From positions 1 to 64,000 of the forward strand of contig JALFXV010000020.1 in NCBI GenBank assembly GCA_022786545.1: a stretch of 64,000 bases of DNA, in the 5' to 3' direction. A model generated the notes under the pieces. The model saw only the letters and a program-made list of their open reading frames with translations, ran no database searches and was not told the origin of the DNA. The stretch is from Selenomonadaceae bacterium (lineage in GTDB: Bacteria; Bacillota; Negativicutes; Selenomonadales; Selenomonadaceae). Shown one piece after another: positions 10,642-19,952 of the stretch (positions are counted from its first letter, which is position 1; every line of letters starts with the position of its first letter). The position numbers were made by a program, and so were the translations under genes.

Positions 10642-11229
10642 TTATTTGTATCCATCATGGCAGGTTCTGACATACTCTATCATATACTCCTGCCCCACTA
10701 AAGCCTGTCTCAACTCATCCACAATATCCAAAGTGTCTGGCTTTTCCGCCTTTCCCACCAAAAACATGTGTTTATGATGAGGATTAAATCTGGACGGCAA
10801 GCATTTTTGCTTTTCATATAAATCCCGCTGTGGTCCATATATAATCAAAAAGCCACCTTTTTTTACAACCCGGAACCAATTTTTTATTGCAATCTGCACG
10901 TCATACATATGCTCAATGCAATGCGATGAATACACAAAGTCAAAACTTTCATTCTCCACATTCTCCAGATATTGTGCATCACCATTTTCCAAGTCCCAAC
11001 CATAGCAGCCATCAACTACGGGATCCTTTCCGCAGCCTATATCCAAACCTCTTCCGTTGCAATATTTTTCAAAAAATCCTTCTCGTTCACGCCTTAGCTT
11101 TGCTTTCCCTGTTTCACCTCCGCAATGACCTAACGTATGTATTGCCCCTAACTGTACAAACTTCCTTTTAGGAACGACAACGATTTCATCTAACTCATCA
11201 TCGTAAATAGCTTCCAAATAAATCATCAA
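10642..11229 (-). CDS. Class I SAM-dependent methyltransferase
   Basis: GRGLDIGCGKDPVVDGCYGWDLENGDAQYLENVENESFDFVYSSHCIEHM. Confidence 0.87.
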   Translation of the reverse strand: MMIYLEAIYDDELDEIVVVPKRKFVQLGAIHTLGHCGGETGKAKLRREREGFFEKYCNGRGLDIGCGKDPVVDGCYGWDLENGDAQYLENVENESFDFVYSSHCIEHMYDVQIAIKNWFRVVKKGGFLIIYGPQRDLYEKQKCLPSRFNPHHKHMFLVGKAEKPDTLDIVDELRQALVGQEYMIEYVRTCHDGYK

Positions 11230-12374
11230 CCTTGAACTGCTGGTTTTACTTTTAATGTATTAGCAGTAGAAAAACCTCTACATCTTTTACAGAAATTAGT
11301 ATAACCTTTTTTATTGTACCCTAAACGAAACTCCACTAATTTTGCCTTTTGATCCAACGAGTAGTTTTTTAAATCAAAAATTTCATCATCTTGTTGTTCG
11401 TTTATACCTGCTACGGTTGCATAAGCATCGTAATTACAGCTATAAAGCTTCCCATCTCGCAATTCTTGCCATGACTGACAACAATTATCAAAATGATCTA
11501 TCAATTGCTCAGGCGAAAAATGAGAAAAATCTGTTTTTTCTGGTGCCAAATCCACCCATTCCTTAGTATAATTAACATAATGTTTTATATTATATTTTTT
11601 TAGTTTATCGAGCAATTTATCAAAATTTTCCTTATACTGTGGCACAGCCTCGCGGTAATCATCCACAGTTACTTCTATATTGCAGCGACTAAGTTGCTCA
11701 AGAATACTATCATCAGGAACTATAGTGCCATTAGTAACCGTACGCAAAGTATCGATCCTATCATGATAATTACGATCAAGATACTCAATTATATTACCTA
11801 TACCATTGTATAGCAAAGGTTCCCCCCCGCTTACATGGAACAACATAACTTTGTCAATGCATTGAAAGAATAAATCTATATCAGCCTTTACCTGTTCCCA
11901 ATTACGCACATAAAACTTTTTTGCAAAAGGGTTGAAATTTAAACAATGCCTGCATTTTAAATTGCAAACTGTGCTAGGCAAAAAAGATATTGTCGAAAAA
12001 TAGACTTTATCATACTTATAGAGATGATACACCGATAGAAAATCTTCCATTATGAAAAAATCTTTATTGCGTTCATATCCTAGTTCAGTAAGTTGCTTTA
12101 TTGGAGATACTCTAGCAATCTGGGACATAGTGATGATAATGCCCACATTCTCTTTTAAAATATCCTCAGAAAAACTCCTACACATATATCCGTTAATTAC
12201 AGTTCCATGTTTTGCAGGATTATTATCTATATATCCTAAAATATTTATTTCATCTCTAAATATTTCTACAAACTGCTTTCCATAATCTCCTGCACCATAG
12301 AGATAAAACGCTGTTTTTATATTCATTTGTCTATATGTTTCATCATACTCATGCCCCGGTTTTTGCCATTTCAT
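11226..12374 (-). CDS. Radical SAM protein with N-terminal Rossmann 'YGAGDYGK' module
   Basis: TAFYLYGAGDYGKQFVEIFRDEINILGYIDNNPAKHG; LPSTVCNLKCRHCLNF (CxxxCxxC); FHVSGGEPLLY. Confidence 0.9.
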   Translation of the reverse strand: MKWQKPGHEYDETYRQMNIKTAFYLYGAGDYGKQFVEIFRDEINILGYIDNNPAKHGTVINGYMCRSFSEDILKENVGIIITMSQIARVSPIKQLTELGYERNKDFFIMEDFLSVYHLYKYDKVYFSTISFLPSTVCNLKCRHCLNFNPFAKKFYVRNWEQVKADIDLFFQCIDKVMLFHVSGGEPLLYNGIGNIIEYLDRNYHDRIDTLRTVTNGTIVPDDSILEQLSRCNIEVTVDDYREAVPQYKENFDKLLDKLKKYNIKHYVNYTKEWVDLAPEKTDFSHFSPEQLIDHFDNCCQSWQELRDGKLYSCNYDAYATVAGINEQQDDEIFDLKNYSLDQKAKLVEFRLGYNKKGYTNFCKRCRGFSTANTLKVKPAVQG

Positions 12375-12385
12375 AAAACGCCCTC

Positions 12386-13345
12386 CTATTCACCTAACAG
12401 ATTAAAATACCTTATTACTCGCTCAGGAAATTCTTCATTGAGCTCAATATATTCATCTTTATATTTTCTCATAAACGCTCGAAATTCATCTCTCTTGCAT
12501 AAATCCCCCTGAGCTATTGCCATTTCAGTAAAGTTACTGCTATGATATGCCATAAACCTCTTTACATATTTTATCGTTTCTCTTTCTACACCAGAACCTT
12601 GAAAAATAGCTAACAATCTCTCATACGCAAGCAACCAATCCTTCAAATGAACCAAATTTTTTGTATGGCACCCTGATTTCTCATGCTGCCTATAGTGGTA
12701 AAAAGCAGAATCTGTATATCGAATACGTTTGGCATTCAATATAACTTGTCCTAAATATAAGACATCTCCACCTATAACCAAGTCATCCGCAAATTTTAAT
12801 AAAGTACCATTTGCCTGTCGCAAAAGCTCTCTACTATACAGCTTATTCCACATATAAGCAAACCCCCGATAAGAGTCTCGCTCATACAAATATCTCAATG
12901 CTTCCGCGGCAGAAAATACACTGTCACTAATATTTTTACCATTTATAATCTGTTCTGAAAAGTTGTCATAATCTGCTGTCCAGCTACAAGCAGCCACATC
13001 TAAATCATCATACTCCGCCATTTCTAATAAAATCTTATACATATCAGGTTCAAGCCAATCATCGCAATCTACAAACGCAATGTAATCACCGGAAGCAATC
13101 TTCAATCCTTCATTACGCGCCTTACTTTCGCCACCATTAACTTGATGTTTTACAACAAACCTGCTATCTGATATTGCAAATTGATCAACTATATGTCCGC
13201 TAGCATCAGATGAACCATCATCTATACAGATAATTTCCAAGTTACTATAACTTTGTTTAGAAATACTGTTCAGGCACTGCTGCAAATACAACTCGGCATT
13301 ATAAACAGGTACAACAACAGATATTACTTTTCCCCTCTTACTCAA
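12386..13345 (-). CDS. GT2 family glycosyltransferase
   Basis: VISVVVPVYNAELYLQQCLNSISKQSYSNLEIICIDDGSSDAS...AFVDCDDW. Confidence 0.92.
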   Translation of the reverse strand: MSKRGKVISVVVPVYNAELYLQQCLNSISKQSYSNLEIICIDDGSSDASGHIVDQFAISDSRFVVKHQVNGGESKARNEGLKIASGDYIAFVDCDDWLEPDMYKILLEMAEYDDLDVAACSWTADYDNFSEQIINGKNISDSVFSAAEALRYLYERDSYRGFAYMWNKLYSRELLRQANGTLLKFADDLVIGGDVLYLGQVILNAKRIRYTDSAFYHYRQHEKSGCHTKNLVHLKDWLLAYERLLAIFQGSGVERETIKYVKRFMAYHSSNFTEMAIAQGDLCKRDEFRAFMRKYKDEYIELNEEFPERVIRYFNLLGE

Positions 13346-13413
13346 AGCTTACACTTCCAAACTTAACGTATATACATAAACTGCTAGTCATATAAGGCAC
13401 TATCACACCACAA

Positions 13414-13440
13414 AAGCGGATAGCTACTGCTTATCCGCTT
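13414..13440 (-). terminator. Candidate hairpin terminator downstream of the HNH gene
   Basis: AAGCGGATA / TATCCGCTT 9-bp stem at 13414-13422 / 13432-13440, short T-run on minus strand. Confidence 0.45.
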
Positions 13441-13764
13441 GACTCAACTTATATAGTACTTCTCACAAAATACAAACTATTCGATGTTAGGACATTGCTA
13501 GTATCCCAGCACCAATGCACATTCTCTGTGCCATATAAACTTTGCATGGGCTATAACTCCCTCTCTACCACTGCAAACTCCCCTTTAACACTTTATCGAA
13601 AACTTAGCACTTATTATTAAGGCTAAAAAGTCCGGCACAAAAATATGCGGCTACCACATACGCATACCAATTCATTTCTATGCAAACTACAGGCCAGTAT
13701 ATAAACACTCCTCACTTTGCACCATCCGCGAACCATATGCTCCTGCTTTAGCAGCCGCATAAGC

Positions 13765-15006
13765 TTATAATCCACCCACATGCGTTTTTTTATTTTGACA
13801 AAAATGATTACACAAAAAATCATTCATCCTTATAAATTTTTTTAATGTATAATCAGATAATTCAATCTTCCCTTGGCCAATAAGCTCATTTATTGCCAAC
13901 GTATATGATACCTCACCTACCCCTTCCATATAAGTATACTGTCTAAACTTATTCTCTTTAAACTTATCATCTTCATCAAAATAAAAATACATACTCTTTA
14001 GCTTGTTGTTTAAAATTTTTCTATCAATTCCTGTGCCAGTCTCTGCTAACCTTCTTATTTTCTCGAAATCAATATAATCCTTGCCCAATTTTACTGAAAT
14101 CACATCAGATACAGACTTTTTTAAAGATTCTTTTTGTATTGCAGCCCTTACACGCTTGCTAAAAACATCAACATCACAACAAGGCTCTACATTATACCTT
14201 GCGGCATCAATAAGAATATCTTTTATACTTCTATAACATATGTCTGGTATATTTCTATTAGGCTTTTGCAAAAGCTGCATATAAGTTTCAAAAACTTGTT
14301 TCTGCTCATCCCATTCATCAGATAAGAGTACGTAATATTGAAATGTATTAAACAAATCTACATAACACCAAAGCATAGAACCTTGACTAAACAGAACTAA
14401 GTTATGATACAATTCCATTTTCGTATCTAATTCGATATATTCATCTAGTGGATTGAGGGCAACAAAAGGTAACATGAGATATCTAAAAGAAATATCATCT
14501 ACAACACCTAAGCTTTTTTGCACGTTGACACCTTTGCTCAATACATTTAAATCTATCCCTTTATCTAATGCAAAATTAAATGCTATTTTACAAAATCCAT
14601 TTTTGAAAACCTCATTTTCAAGATCAAAACGATACCCTTTTATCTCGAACTCCAATTCAGAAGCATCACATTTTAATTCCTTACTTAGTTCCAAACAAGC
14701 AACCACCTTATTATTTTTTATCTTAACATCATATTCTTTACCATTGTGTATTGCTAATCCGTCACACACTATTTTTGATTTAGTATTATGTGTTTTGGGT
14801 AAATCTTCTAGCATGGCAATTATAGGACTAAAAATTTTAGTAAAAGGCGCATCAATCTTACGACTGATAATACCACCATTGCATTTATCACAACAAATAT
14901 CATCTGTTTCATACAAACCTCCAAGAGCATTTTGTATGATATGTTCTTTGCTCCTAGAAATAATCCTATTCCCACAATAAACACACTTTTCTCGTTTGTT
15001 CATCAC
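13765..15006 (-). CDS. HNH endonuclease domain protein (HNH_5-like N-terminus)
   Basis: KCVYCGNRIISRSKEHIIQNALGGLYETDDICCDKCNG: CxxC...EHIIxNALGG...CxxCN. Confidence 0.78.
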   Translation of the reverse strand: MMNKREKCVYCGNRIISRSKEHIIQNALGGLYETDDICCDKCNGGIISRKIDAPFTKIFSPIIAMLEDLPKTHNTKSKIVCDGLAIHNGKEYDVKIKNNKVVACLELSKELKCDASELEFEIKGYRFDLENEVFKNGFCKIAFNFALDKGIDLNVLSKGVNVQKSLGVVDDISFRYLMLPFVALNPLDEYIELDTKMELYHNLVLFSQGSMLWCYVDLFNTFQYYVLLSDEWDEQKQVFETYMQLLQKPNRNIPDICYRSIKDILIDAARYNVEPCCDVDVFSKRVRAAIQKESLKKSVSDVISVKLGKDYIDFEKIRRLAETGTGIDRKILNNKLKSMYFYFDEDDKFKENKFRQYTYMEGVGEVSYTLAINELIGQGKIELSDYTLKKFIRMNDFLCNHFCQNKKTHVGGL

Positions 15007-15084
15007 ACTGCCCCTTTGCTATTTTTTCAACCATACAACCATTTCTTATGTTGATAACGTATAGCGCAGAATACACTCACAGCA

Positions 15085-15639
15085 CTATTGCACATTTTTA
15101 ACAAAAAATGCTTCAAATTCATCCACCGTGTATGTTCTCACCTTTGAAAACAAAAAACCCTCATACCTGCTCAAGCCAAACCTAGCCAATCTGCCCAATT
15201 CCATATTAATCTTTTTTCTGCTATTATGCTCCGGAGGTATCTTATCTTTATTGTACACTAAAATATATTCTATATGGCTCCTTGACCAATTGATAGATGC
15301 CCTGAAATCTTTACATACTTCTTTGGTAGGCGTTTCTTCATCAAATAAAATCAACAGACTATCATAGATTTTAGTAACTAATCCATTTTTCCCATACACC
15401 TCAAAGTTGCCGTTTTTAAACTCAATAAAAACCATCCTATCGCCATCTATATACAATGCATCATTTGACGGCCCCTTCTCTCTGCGTTTTATCACATTGC
15501 CCCAATACCAGTCTTTAATTCCATCAAAATCATATACTGCAATGCAGCTATCTGTCATATACTGATTATTTTTATCATCATGAGAGACGGTATGCAAATC
15601 TGATATATTTGCCTCAAAGCATTCAGGACATTTTGCCAT
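15085..15639 (-). CDS. Hypothetical protein with PD-(D/E)XK-like signature
   Basis: MAKCPECFEAN...; GPSNDALYIDGDRMVFIEFKNGNFEVYGKNG (D...ExK pattern); 4-nt gap to upstream AAA gene. Confidence 0.55.
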   Translation of the reverse strand: MAKCPECFEANISDLHTVSHDDKNNQYMTDSCIAVYDFDGIKDWYWGNVIKRREKGPSNDALYIDGDRMVFIEFKNGNFEVYGKNGLVTKIYDSLLILFDEETPTKEVCKDFRASINWSRSHIEYILVYNKDKIPPEHNSRKKINMELGRLARFGLSRYEGFLFSKVRTYTVDEFEAFFVKNVQ

Positions 15640-15643
15640 AGAA

Positions 15644-16924
15644 TTAATCCTCCATCTCCAAAATGCGCCGCAATTCTTCTAGTTTATTAAAAGGTTCTGC
15701 TAAGGGGATATATGCCTCATCCATATGTTCCGTAACATTCCTAAATGAAATTCCATCTTCTGAAACTACCGATAAATATGTATTCATTTTTTCGGTAACG
15801 CCATGCTTATACGCATAAACCTCCAAAGCATTTATAAAGTATGGGCTGTGAGTTGTTAACAAAATCGTTAAATCAAACTTCTTCTGCAACAAAACCAACA
15901 GCTCTGCAAATAACAGCTGCCATTCAGGATGAACATGTATTTCTGGCTCATCAAACACTATAACACCATTTTCTTCTATACTTCCGTTCTCCAGTAATCT
16001 TTTGATAATGGCAAATGCTTTCACTCCACTAGATAAATTACGAACCTTTAATGCCTTCCTATACTTTGTTGACTGCAGCATCATAGTTCCGCGCTCATCT
16101 ATAAATAACTCACCAGGTATAATAGCATCCAAGCTTTTTCCGACATCACTCCATTGATTTTCACGTATCAAAGTATCTACCAAATCACCATCTCGTTTTT
16201 GAAGTTTCTGCCACAATTTTTTTGCTAACAAAGAATTGTCGTCCCTAAGACCACGTTCTACGTCTATTATATATGGATTGTTGATATAAATTACTTCATG
16301 TCGCAATGATATACCATTGGAAAAACCCACACATCTATTATCCGCAAAAACTATATCATTGGTTTTCTTCTGTATTTCCAATGAAATCTCAGCTTTATCA
16401 TAATTCAGCAACGAATTGCACTGACCATAAAAAATATCAACAAAAACCTGCTCTATATTTCTAGAAATAATTTCCACATCTGGTAGTTGAATGCTATCAG
16501 AGATTTTATTGTACAGTTTATTATACATATCCGTATCTAGTTGCAAATCTATAGAGTACCTTTCACGAGCTATTTCTTCAAATACTTCCATGACACTAGT
16601 AATTGAACTGATATCACAATACTCCAGTTTGCTAATAATATATTCTTTTTCTGAATTCCCCCGCCTAACAGGCAGCCACCTATACCAATTCTTATCATTT
16701 TCATAAAACTCCAATGATTTCAAAAAATACGATGCCATGTTTTTCAGCCTATGCTCATAGATTACTTTATCTAAGCACAAAAAACTATGAAAAACCGCAC
16801 CTAACACCTTCCCTACAGTGCTTTTCCCAGAATTATTCTCGCCAGCAATTACTGTAATTCCATTAAGTGCAATATCCGCATCCTTAATTTTCGCAAAATT
16901 CTTTATAACTAACTTCATATCCAA
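15644..16924 (-). CDS. AAA/ABC-type ATPase (OLD/AAA15-like)
   Basis: Walker A GENNSGKSTVGKVL; Walker B/signature LSSGVKAFAIIKRLLENG...GVIVFDEPEIHVHPEWQLLFAELL; TTHSPYFINAL. Confidence 0.88.
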   Translation of the reverse strand: MDMKLVIKNFAKIKDADIALNGITVIAGENNSGKSTVGKVLGAVFHSFLCLDKVIYEHRLKNMASYFLKSLEFYENDKNWYRWLPVRRGNSEKEYIISKLEYCDISSITSVMEVFEEIARERYSIDLQLDTDMYNKLYNKISDSIQLPDVEIISRNIEQVFVDIFYGQCNSLLNYDKAEISLEIQKKTNDIVFADNRCVGFSNGISLRHEVIYINNPYIIDVERGLRDDNSLLAKKLWQKLQKRDGDLVDTLIRENQWSDVGKSLDAIIPGELFIDERGTMMLQSTKYRKALKVRNLSSGVKAFAIIKRLLENGSIEENGVIVFDEPEIHVHPEWQLLFAELLVLLQKKFDLTILLTTHSPYFINALEVYAYKHGVTEKMNTYLSVVSEDGISFRNVTEHMDEAYIPLAEPFNKLEELRRILEMED

Positions 16925-17140
16925 TCACCATCCTTGCCTCTCCCGTATTATACCATATAAATCAAGCTCAATAAATACAAAATTCACCGTTAGATTTACT
17001 AGATAGACACTTTGATTTGAAAAATGATTATATGCTGATGAAATTCATATTGACATATGACCTATGTTATATTAACCTCTAAACGCTCTTTTCATACAAA
17101 CGTTTTTGTGATATAATATAGGTAAATTGGAGGTGGTGCC

Positions 17141-17947
17141 ATGAGCTACAATGCAAAAATACGTGCTGATGCTATGAGCCTCAATCCCATAGACGATGCA
17201 CTCTTTATCAAGATGGCTGAAAGCCTGAAGGTTTGTCAGGAAATGCTGAGGGTATTTCTCATGGATAAGCAGCTAGTTGTTTTAGATAACATGCCCCAGA
17301 GCATTGTCAAAAATCTGCAGGGGCGTTCCTGCATCCTGGATTTAAAATGCCGTCTGGCTTCGGGCAAAATCGTACATATAGAAGTACAAAAAGCTGACGA
17401 TGATGACCACCAAAGACGGGTGCGTTATAATTCATCCATACTTACTGCCAATATTGCCGATCCAGGCTCAAAATTCCGTGACATACCTGATGTGATTTCT
17501 GTATTTATTTCAAAATTTGATGTTTTCAAGCGTGGCAAAGCTATATATCATGTGGAACGCATTATCAAAGAAACAGGCGAAAAGGTATATAATGGCACTC
17601 AGGAAATATATGTAAATGCTGAAATCAACGATGAATCTGACATCGCCAGGCTGATGAAAGTTTTCGTTGAAGACACATATTATGATAACAAGTTTCCTGC
17701 TATATCTGAACGAAAACGTATATTCAAAACTACCGAGGAAGGGGTGAATGAGATGTGCGAAGTAATTGAACGGAATAGAGCAGAAGCACGGGCTGAAGGA
17801 CGTGCCGAAGGACGCGCCGAAGGACGCGCTGAAGGACGTTTATCACTGCTGACCAGATTGGTAAAACTGAACAAACTATCTATGCAAGAAGCTGCCCATG
17901 AAGCTGATATGACTGAGGCTGATTTTAGAAAGTTGGCATTGCTATAA
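17141..17947 (+). CDS. Rpn family recombination-promoting nuclease / putative transposase (PD-(D/E)XK)
   Basis: SLNPIDDALFIKMAES...CILDLKCRLASGKIVHIEVQKADDDDHQRRVRYNSSIL; C-terminal AEGRAEGR tail. Confidence 0.85.
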   Translation: MSYNAKIRADAMSLNPIDDALFIKMAESLKVCQEMLRVFLMDKQLVVLDNMPQSIVKNLQGRSCILDLKCRLASGKIVHIEVQKADDDDHQRRVRYNSSILTANIADPGSKFRDIPDVISVFISKFDVFKRGKAIYHVERIIKETGEKVYNGTQEIYVNAEINDESDIARLMKVFVEDTYYDNKFPAISERKRIFKTTEEGVNEMCEVIERNRAEARAEGRAEGRAEGRAEGRLSLLTRLVKLNKLSMQEAAHEADMTEADFRKLALL

Positions 17948-17966
17948 CTTTCCTGTACCAGTACAA

Positions 17967-18016
17967 CTTTCATGGTCAAGAGCCAGCTTCGTGACAAGCA
18001 CTCTTGACTATGAAAG
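17967..18016. other. Long imperfect inverted repeat (candidate structured RNA element)
   Basis: CTTTCATGGTCAAGAG (17967-17982) pairs with CTCTTGACTATGAAAG (18001-18016), 16 positions with one G/T wobble; loop holds GCTT...AAGC. Confidence 0.7.
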
Positions 18017-18151
18017 CCTTAACTGGCATTAACTGGTGAAGGCAGCTTATCAAAAAATTTGCGTAAAAAATTTGATACTACCAATTTAGATCTTATCTTG
18101 TACACAAATGCTGTGAAAAACAGTATTATCTCACTTAACTACTATAAATGT

Positions 18152-18197
18152 AAAAAGCTCTTGAACACAGGACATACCTGAGATTCAAGAGCTTTTT
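18152..18197 (-). terminator. Strong bidirectional hairpin terminator between Rpn copy 1 and RT
   Basis: AAAAAGCTCTTGAA (18152-18165) / TTCAAGAGCTTTTT (18184-18197), 14-bp perfect stem with nested CAGG/CCTG. Confidence 0.85.
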
Positions 18198-18219
18198 GCT
18201 TATAACAATCAGCTACTCA

Positions 18220-19551
18220 TTATTTTAATCTTTGCTCTATCTTTTGCCAGTGTCTCCGTATTTGACGCCTAATATTGCTTTCCAGCAAGTTACTGCTCGA
18301 AAAAATCCTATGCGCCTTATAGGCATATGATAAAAAGTTACCATATTTATGTGGATTTTTACTAACTCCCAAATGAGTATACGCCTTATACAAAGCTTTA
18401 CGCCCAGCATTATACGCTTTCTCATAATTCTCATCCACAAAACTCATTTTCTTCAAAAATTTGACACCCTTGGCTTTTTTATACGCCCGGCGATAATACT
18501 TAAACAAACTTTTATCACGGATGCTTACACATTTTCCGTCAAAATCAAATCCCAAATAACTCATCACATGCCTGTCAGAAGCTAACGACTCAAACGAGCC
18601 CTGCCTATAAACAAACTTACCAGTTTTATCCAGATTCAACCCCAACCTAGGAATCCTGCTCCGTATATCATCTACCTTGTTAACAATATCGTAAAACGCT
18701 TCTATGCTAAGTTCTGCGTCACTCATCGGTATAACTATAGCAATATCATCACAGTATCGCCTATATAGTCCTTTTCTTGATGTAACATAATCATTTAACA
18801 TCTTATCAAAATCGACCATATATACATTAGCATATACAGCACTTATAGGAGAACCTTGCGGTATTCCAAAAGATTCACAGTTACGCTTTAAAGCAGCACC
18901 TTTAAAATGATGAAATTCTTCTGTTGAAAAATATTTTTCAATCTTTTTCTTATCTACATTGTCTCCCTTACCAAGTTCTTCCATTCTGTCATTAATATCA
19001 CTAAGTTCAATGTACGAATACCTAGTTACACTCTTAAAAATCGCATACTCCGCTGCACCCAAGCTTTCAGTACCATATACATTCTTTAACTTATTTTTCA
19101 GATAAGCATGATCCAAGTTGTCAAAAAAACTGCTAAAATCCCCTACAAAAACGTATGCACATCCATGTTTTGCAATAAATTCAAATACTTCTTTTGCAAA
19201 ATCAATATTACACTTCCCTTTAATAATATCTCTATAAGCAATTACAGCTGTATTTATCCCTGCATTTTTCGCGTACAAATTATATCTATCATTTAAGCAT
19301 TTAGCATAATATTGGTAGATGTACCTGTCAATGTGTGAAGCATAAAATATGTCCCGCTTTTTAGGGACTAAATTTCTAACCCCATTTTCATCCTTCTTAT
19401 ATTTATCCAAATCCATTACATAATGAATAAATGGATAAAATCCATGCTTTGCCACCCAATCAGCATTCTTTATCCATTTCTCATACTTTTCAAAATGTTT
19501 CTTTATATCAAAATGAGGATACCATTTCTCTTTGAATATCTTTCTTTTCAT
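18220..19551 (-). CDS. Reverse transcriptase (RNA-directed DNA polymerase), UG/DRT-like defence class suspected
   Basis: FYASHIDRYIYQYYAKCLNDRYN...NTAVIAYR; AYVFVGDFSSFFDNLDH; FGIPQGSPISAVYANVYM; YRRYCDDIAIV (YxDD). Confidence 0.88.
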   Translation of the reverse strand: MKRKIFKEKWYPHFDIKKHFEKYEKWIKNADWVAKHGFYPFIHYVMDLDKYKKDENGVRNLVPKKRDIFYASHIDRYIYQYYAKCLNDRYNLYAKNAGINTAVIAYRDIIKGKCNIDFAKEVFEFIAKHGCAYVFVGDFSSFFDNLDHAYLKNKLKNVYGTESLGAAEYAIFKSVTRYSYIELSDINDRMEELGKGDNVDKKKIEKYFSTEEFHHFKGAALKRNCESFGIPQGSPISAVYANVYMVDFDKMLNDYVTSRKGLYRRYCDDIAIVIPMSDAELSIEAFYDIVNKVDDIRSRIPRLGLNLDKTGKFVYRQGSFESLASDRHVMSYLGFDFDGKCVSIRDKSLFKYYRRAYKKAKGVKFLKKMSFVDENYEKAYNAGRKALYKAYTHLGVSKNPHKYGNFLSYAYKAHRIFSSSNLLESNIRRQIRRHWQKIEQRLK

Positions 19552-19675
19552 AATTTTTCCAAACTTTCTAACTCACGACCGGTAGATATCTAATATCAGA
19601 AAGTATAAAACTATATTGGAGCCGAAGCAACTCTACCATCCTCGATTACAAAGATACTGTACAATATCATTAGCA

Positions 19676-19892
19676 GTTATTGTATTGCTACGATAACAGG
19701 AGGGTATAACATGAACAACGAATGTTTCTTTAATATCATTATTACATGCATACTTAGAATTCTTGCCAGACGCTTATCAGCATACTTGACAAAGAATACA
19801 AAATTCCCTTATAGCCATTTCTATAAGGCATAAAGACTTACCACCATCATGTTAGCATATTATATTGATAGAGTCAAATGTTATCTGCTAAC
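19676..19892. other. Cluster of three inverted repeats 5' of the RT gene (candidate ncRNA region)
   Basis: GTTATTGTA/TACGATAAC (19676-19684/19689-19697), CCTTATAG/CTATAAGG (19807-19814/19821-19828), GTTAGCA/TGCTAAC (19851-19857/19886-19892). Confidence 0.5.
19711..19833 (+). CDS. Small ORF (40 aa) with strong Shine-Dalgarno, divergent to RT; not in supplied ORF track
   Basis: AGGAGGG at 19698-19704, 6-nt spacer, ATG at 19711; reads MNNECFFNIIITCILRILARRLSAYLTKNTKFPYSHFYKA*. Confidence 0.5.
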   Translation: MNNECFFNIIITCILRILARRLSAYLTKNTKFPYSHFYKA

Positions 19893-19952
19893 TAATGGCT
19901 TTAGATAGATCATAATAGAAACTTTAAATCATATATGATATATAGCATAGCC

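Noticed and set aside
13623-13823. 66-aa minus ORF overlapping the HNH gene end
   Set aside because: Overlaps the HNH 3' end out of frame and has no RBS or domain support
18220-19551. Diversity-generating retroelement or group II intron RT
   Set aside because: RT has the ordinary QGSPIS motif rather than the DGR-type SQ variant, no Avd or TR/VR pair was seen, and no maturase/HNH domain or intron domain V-like sequence was noticed
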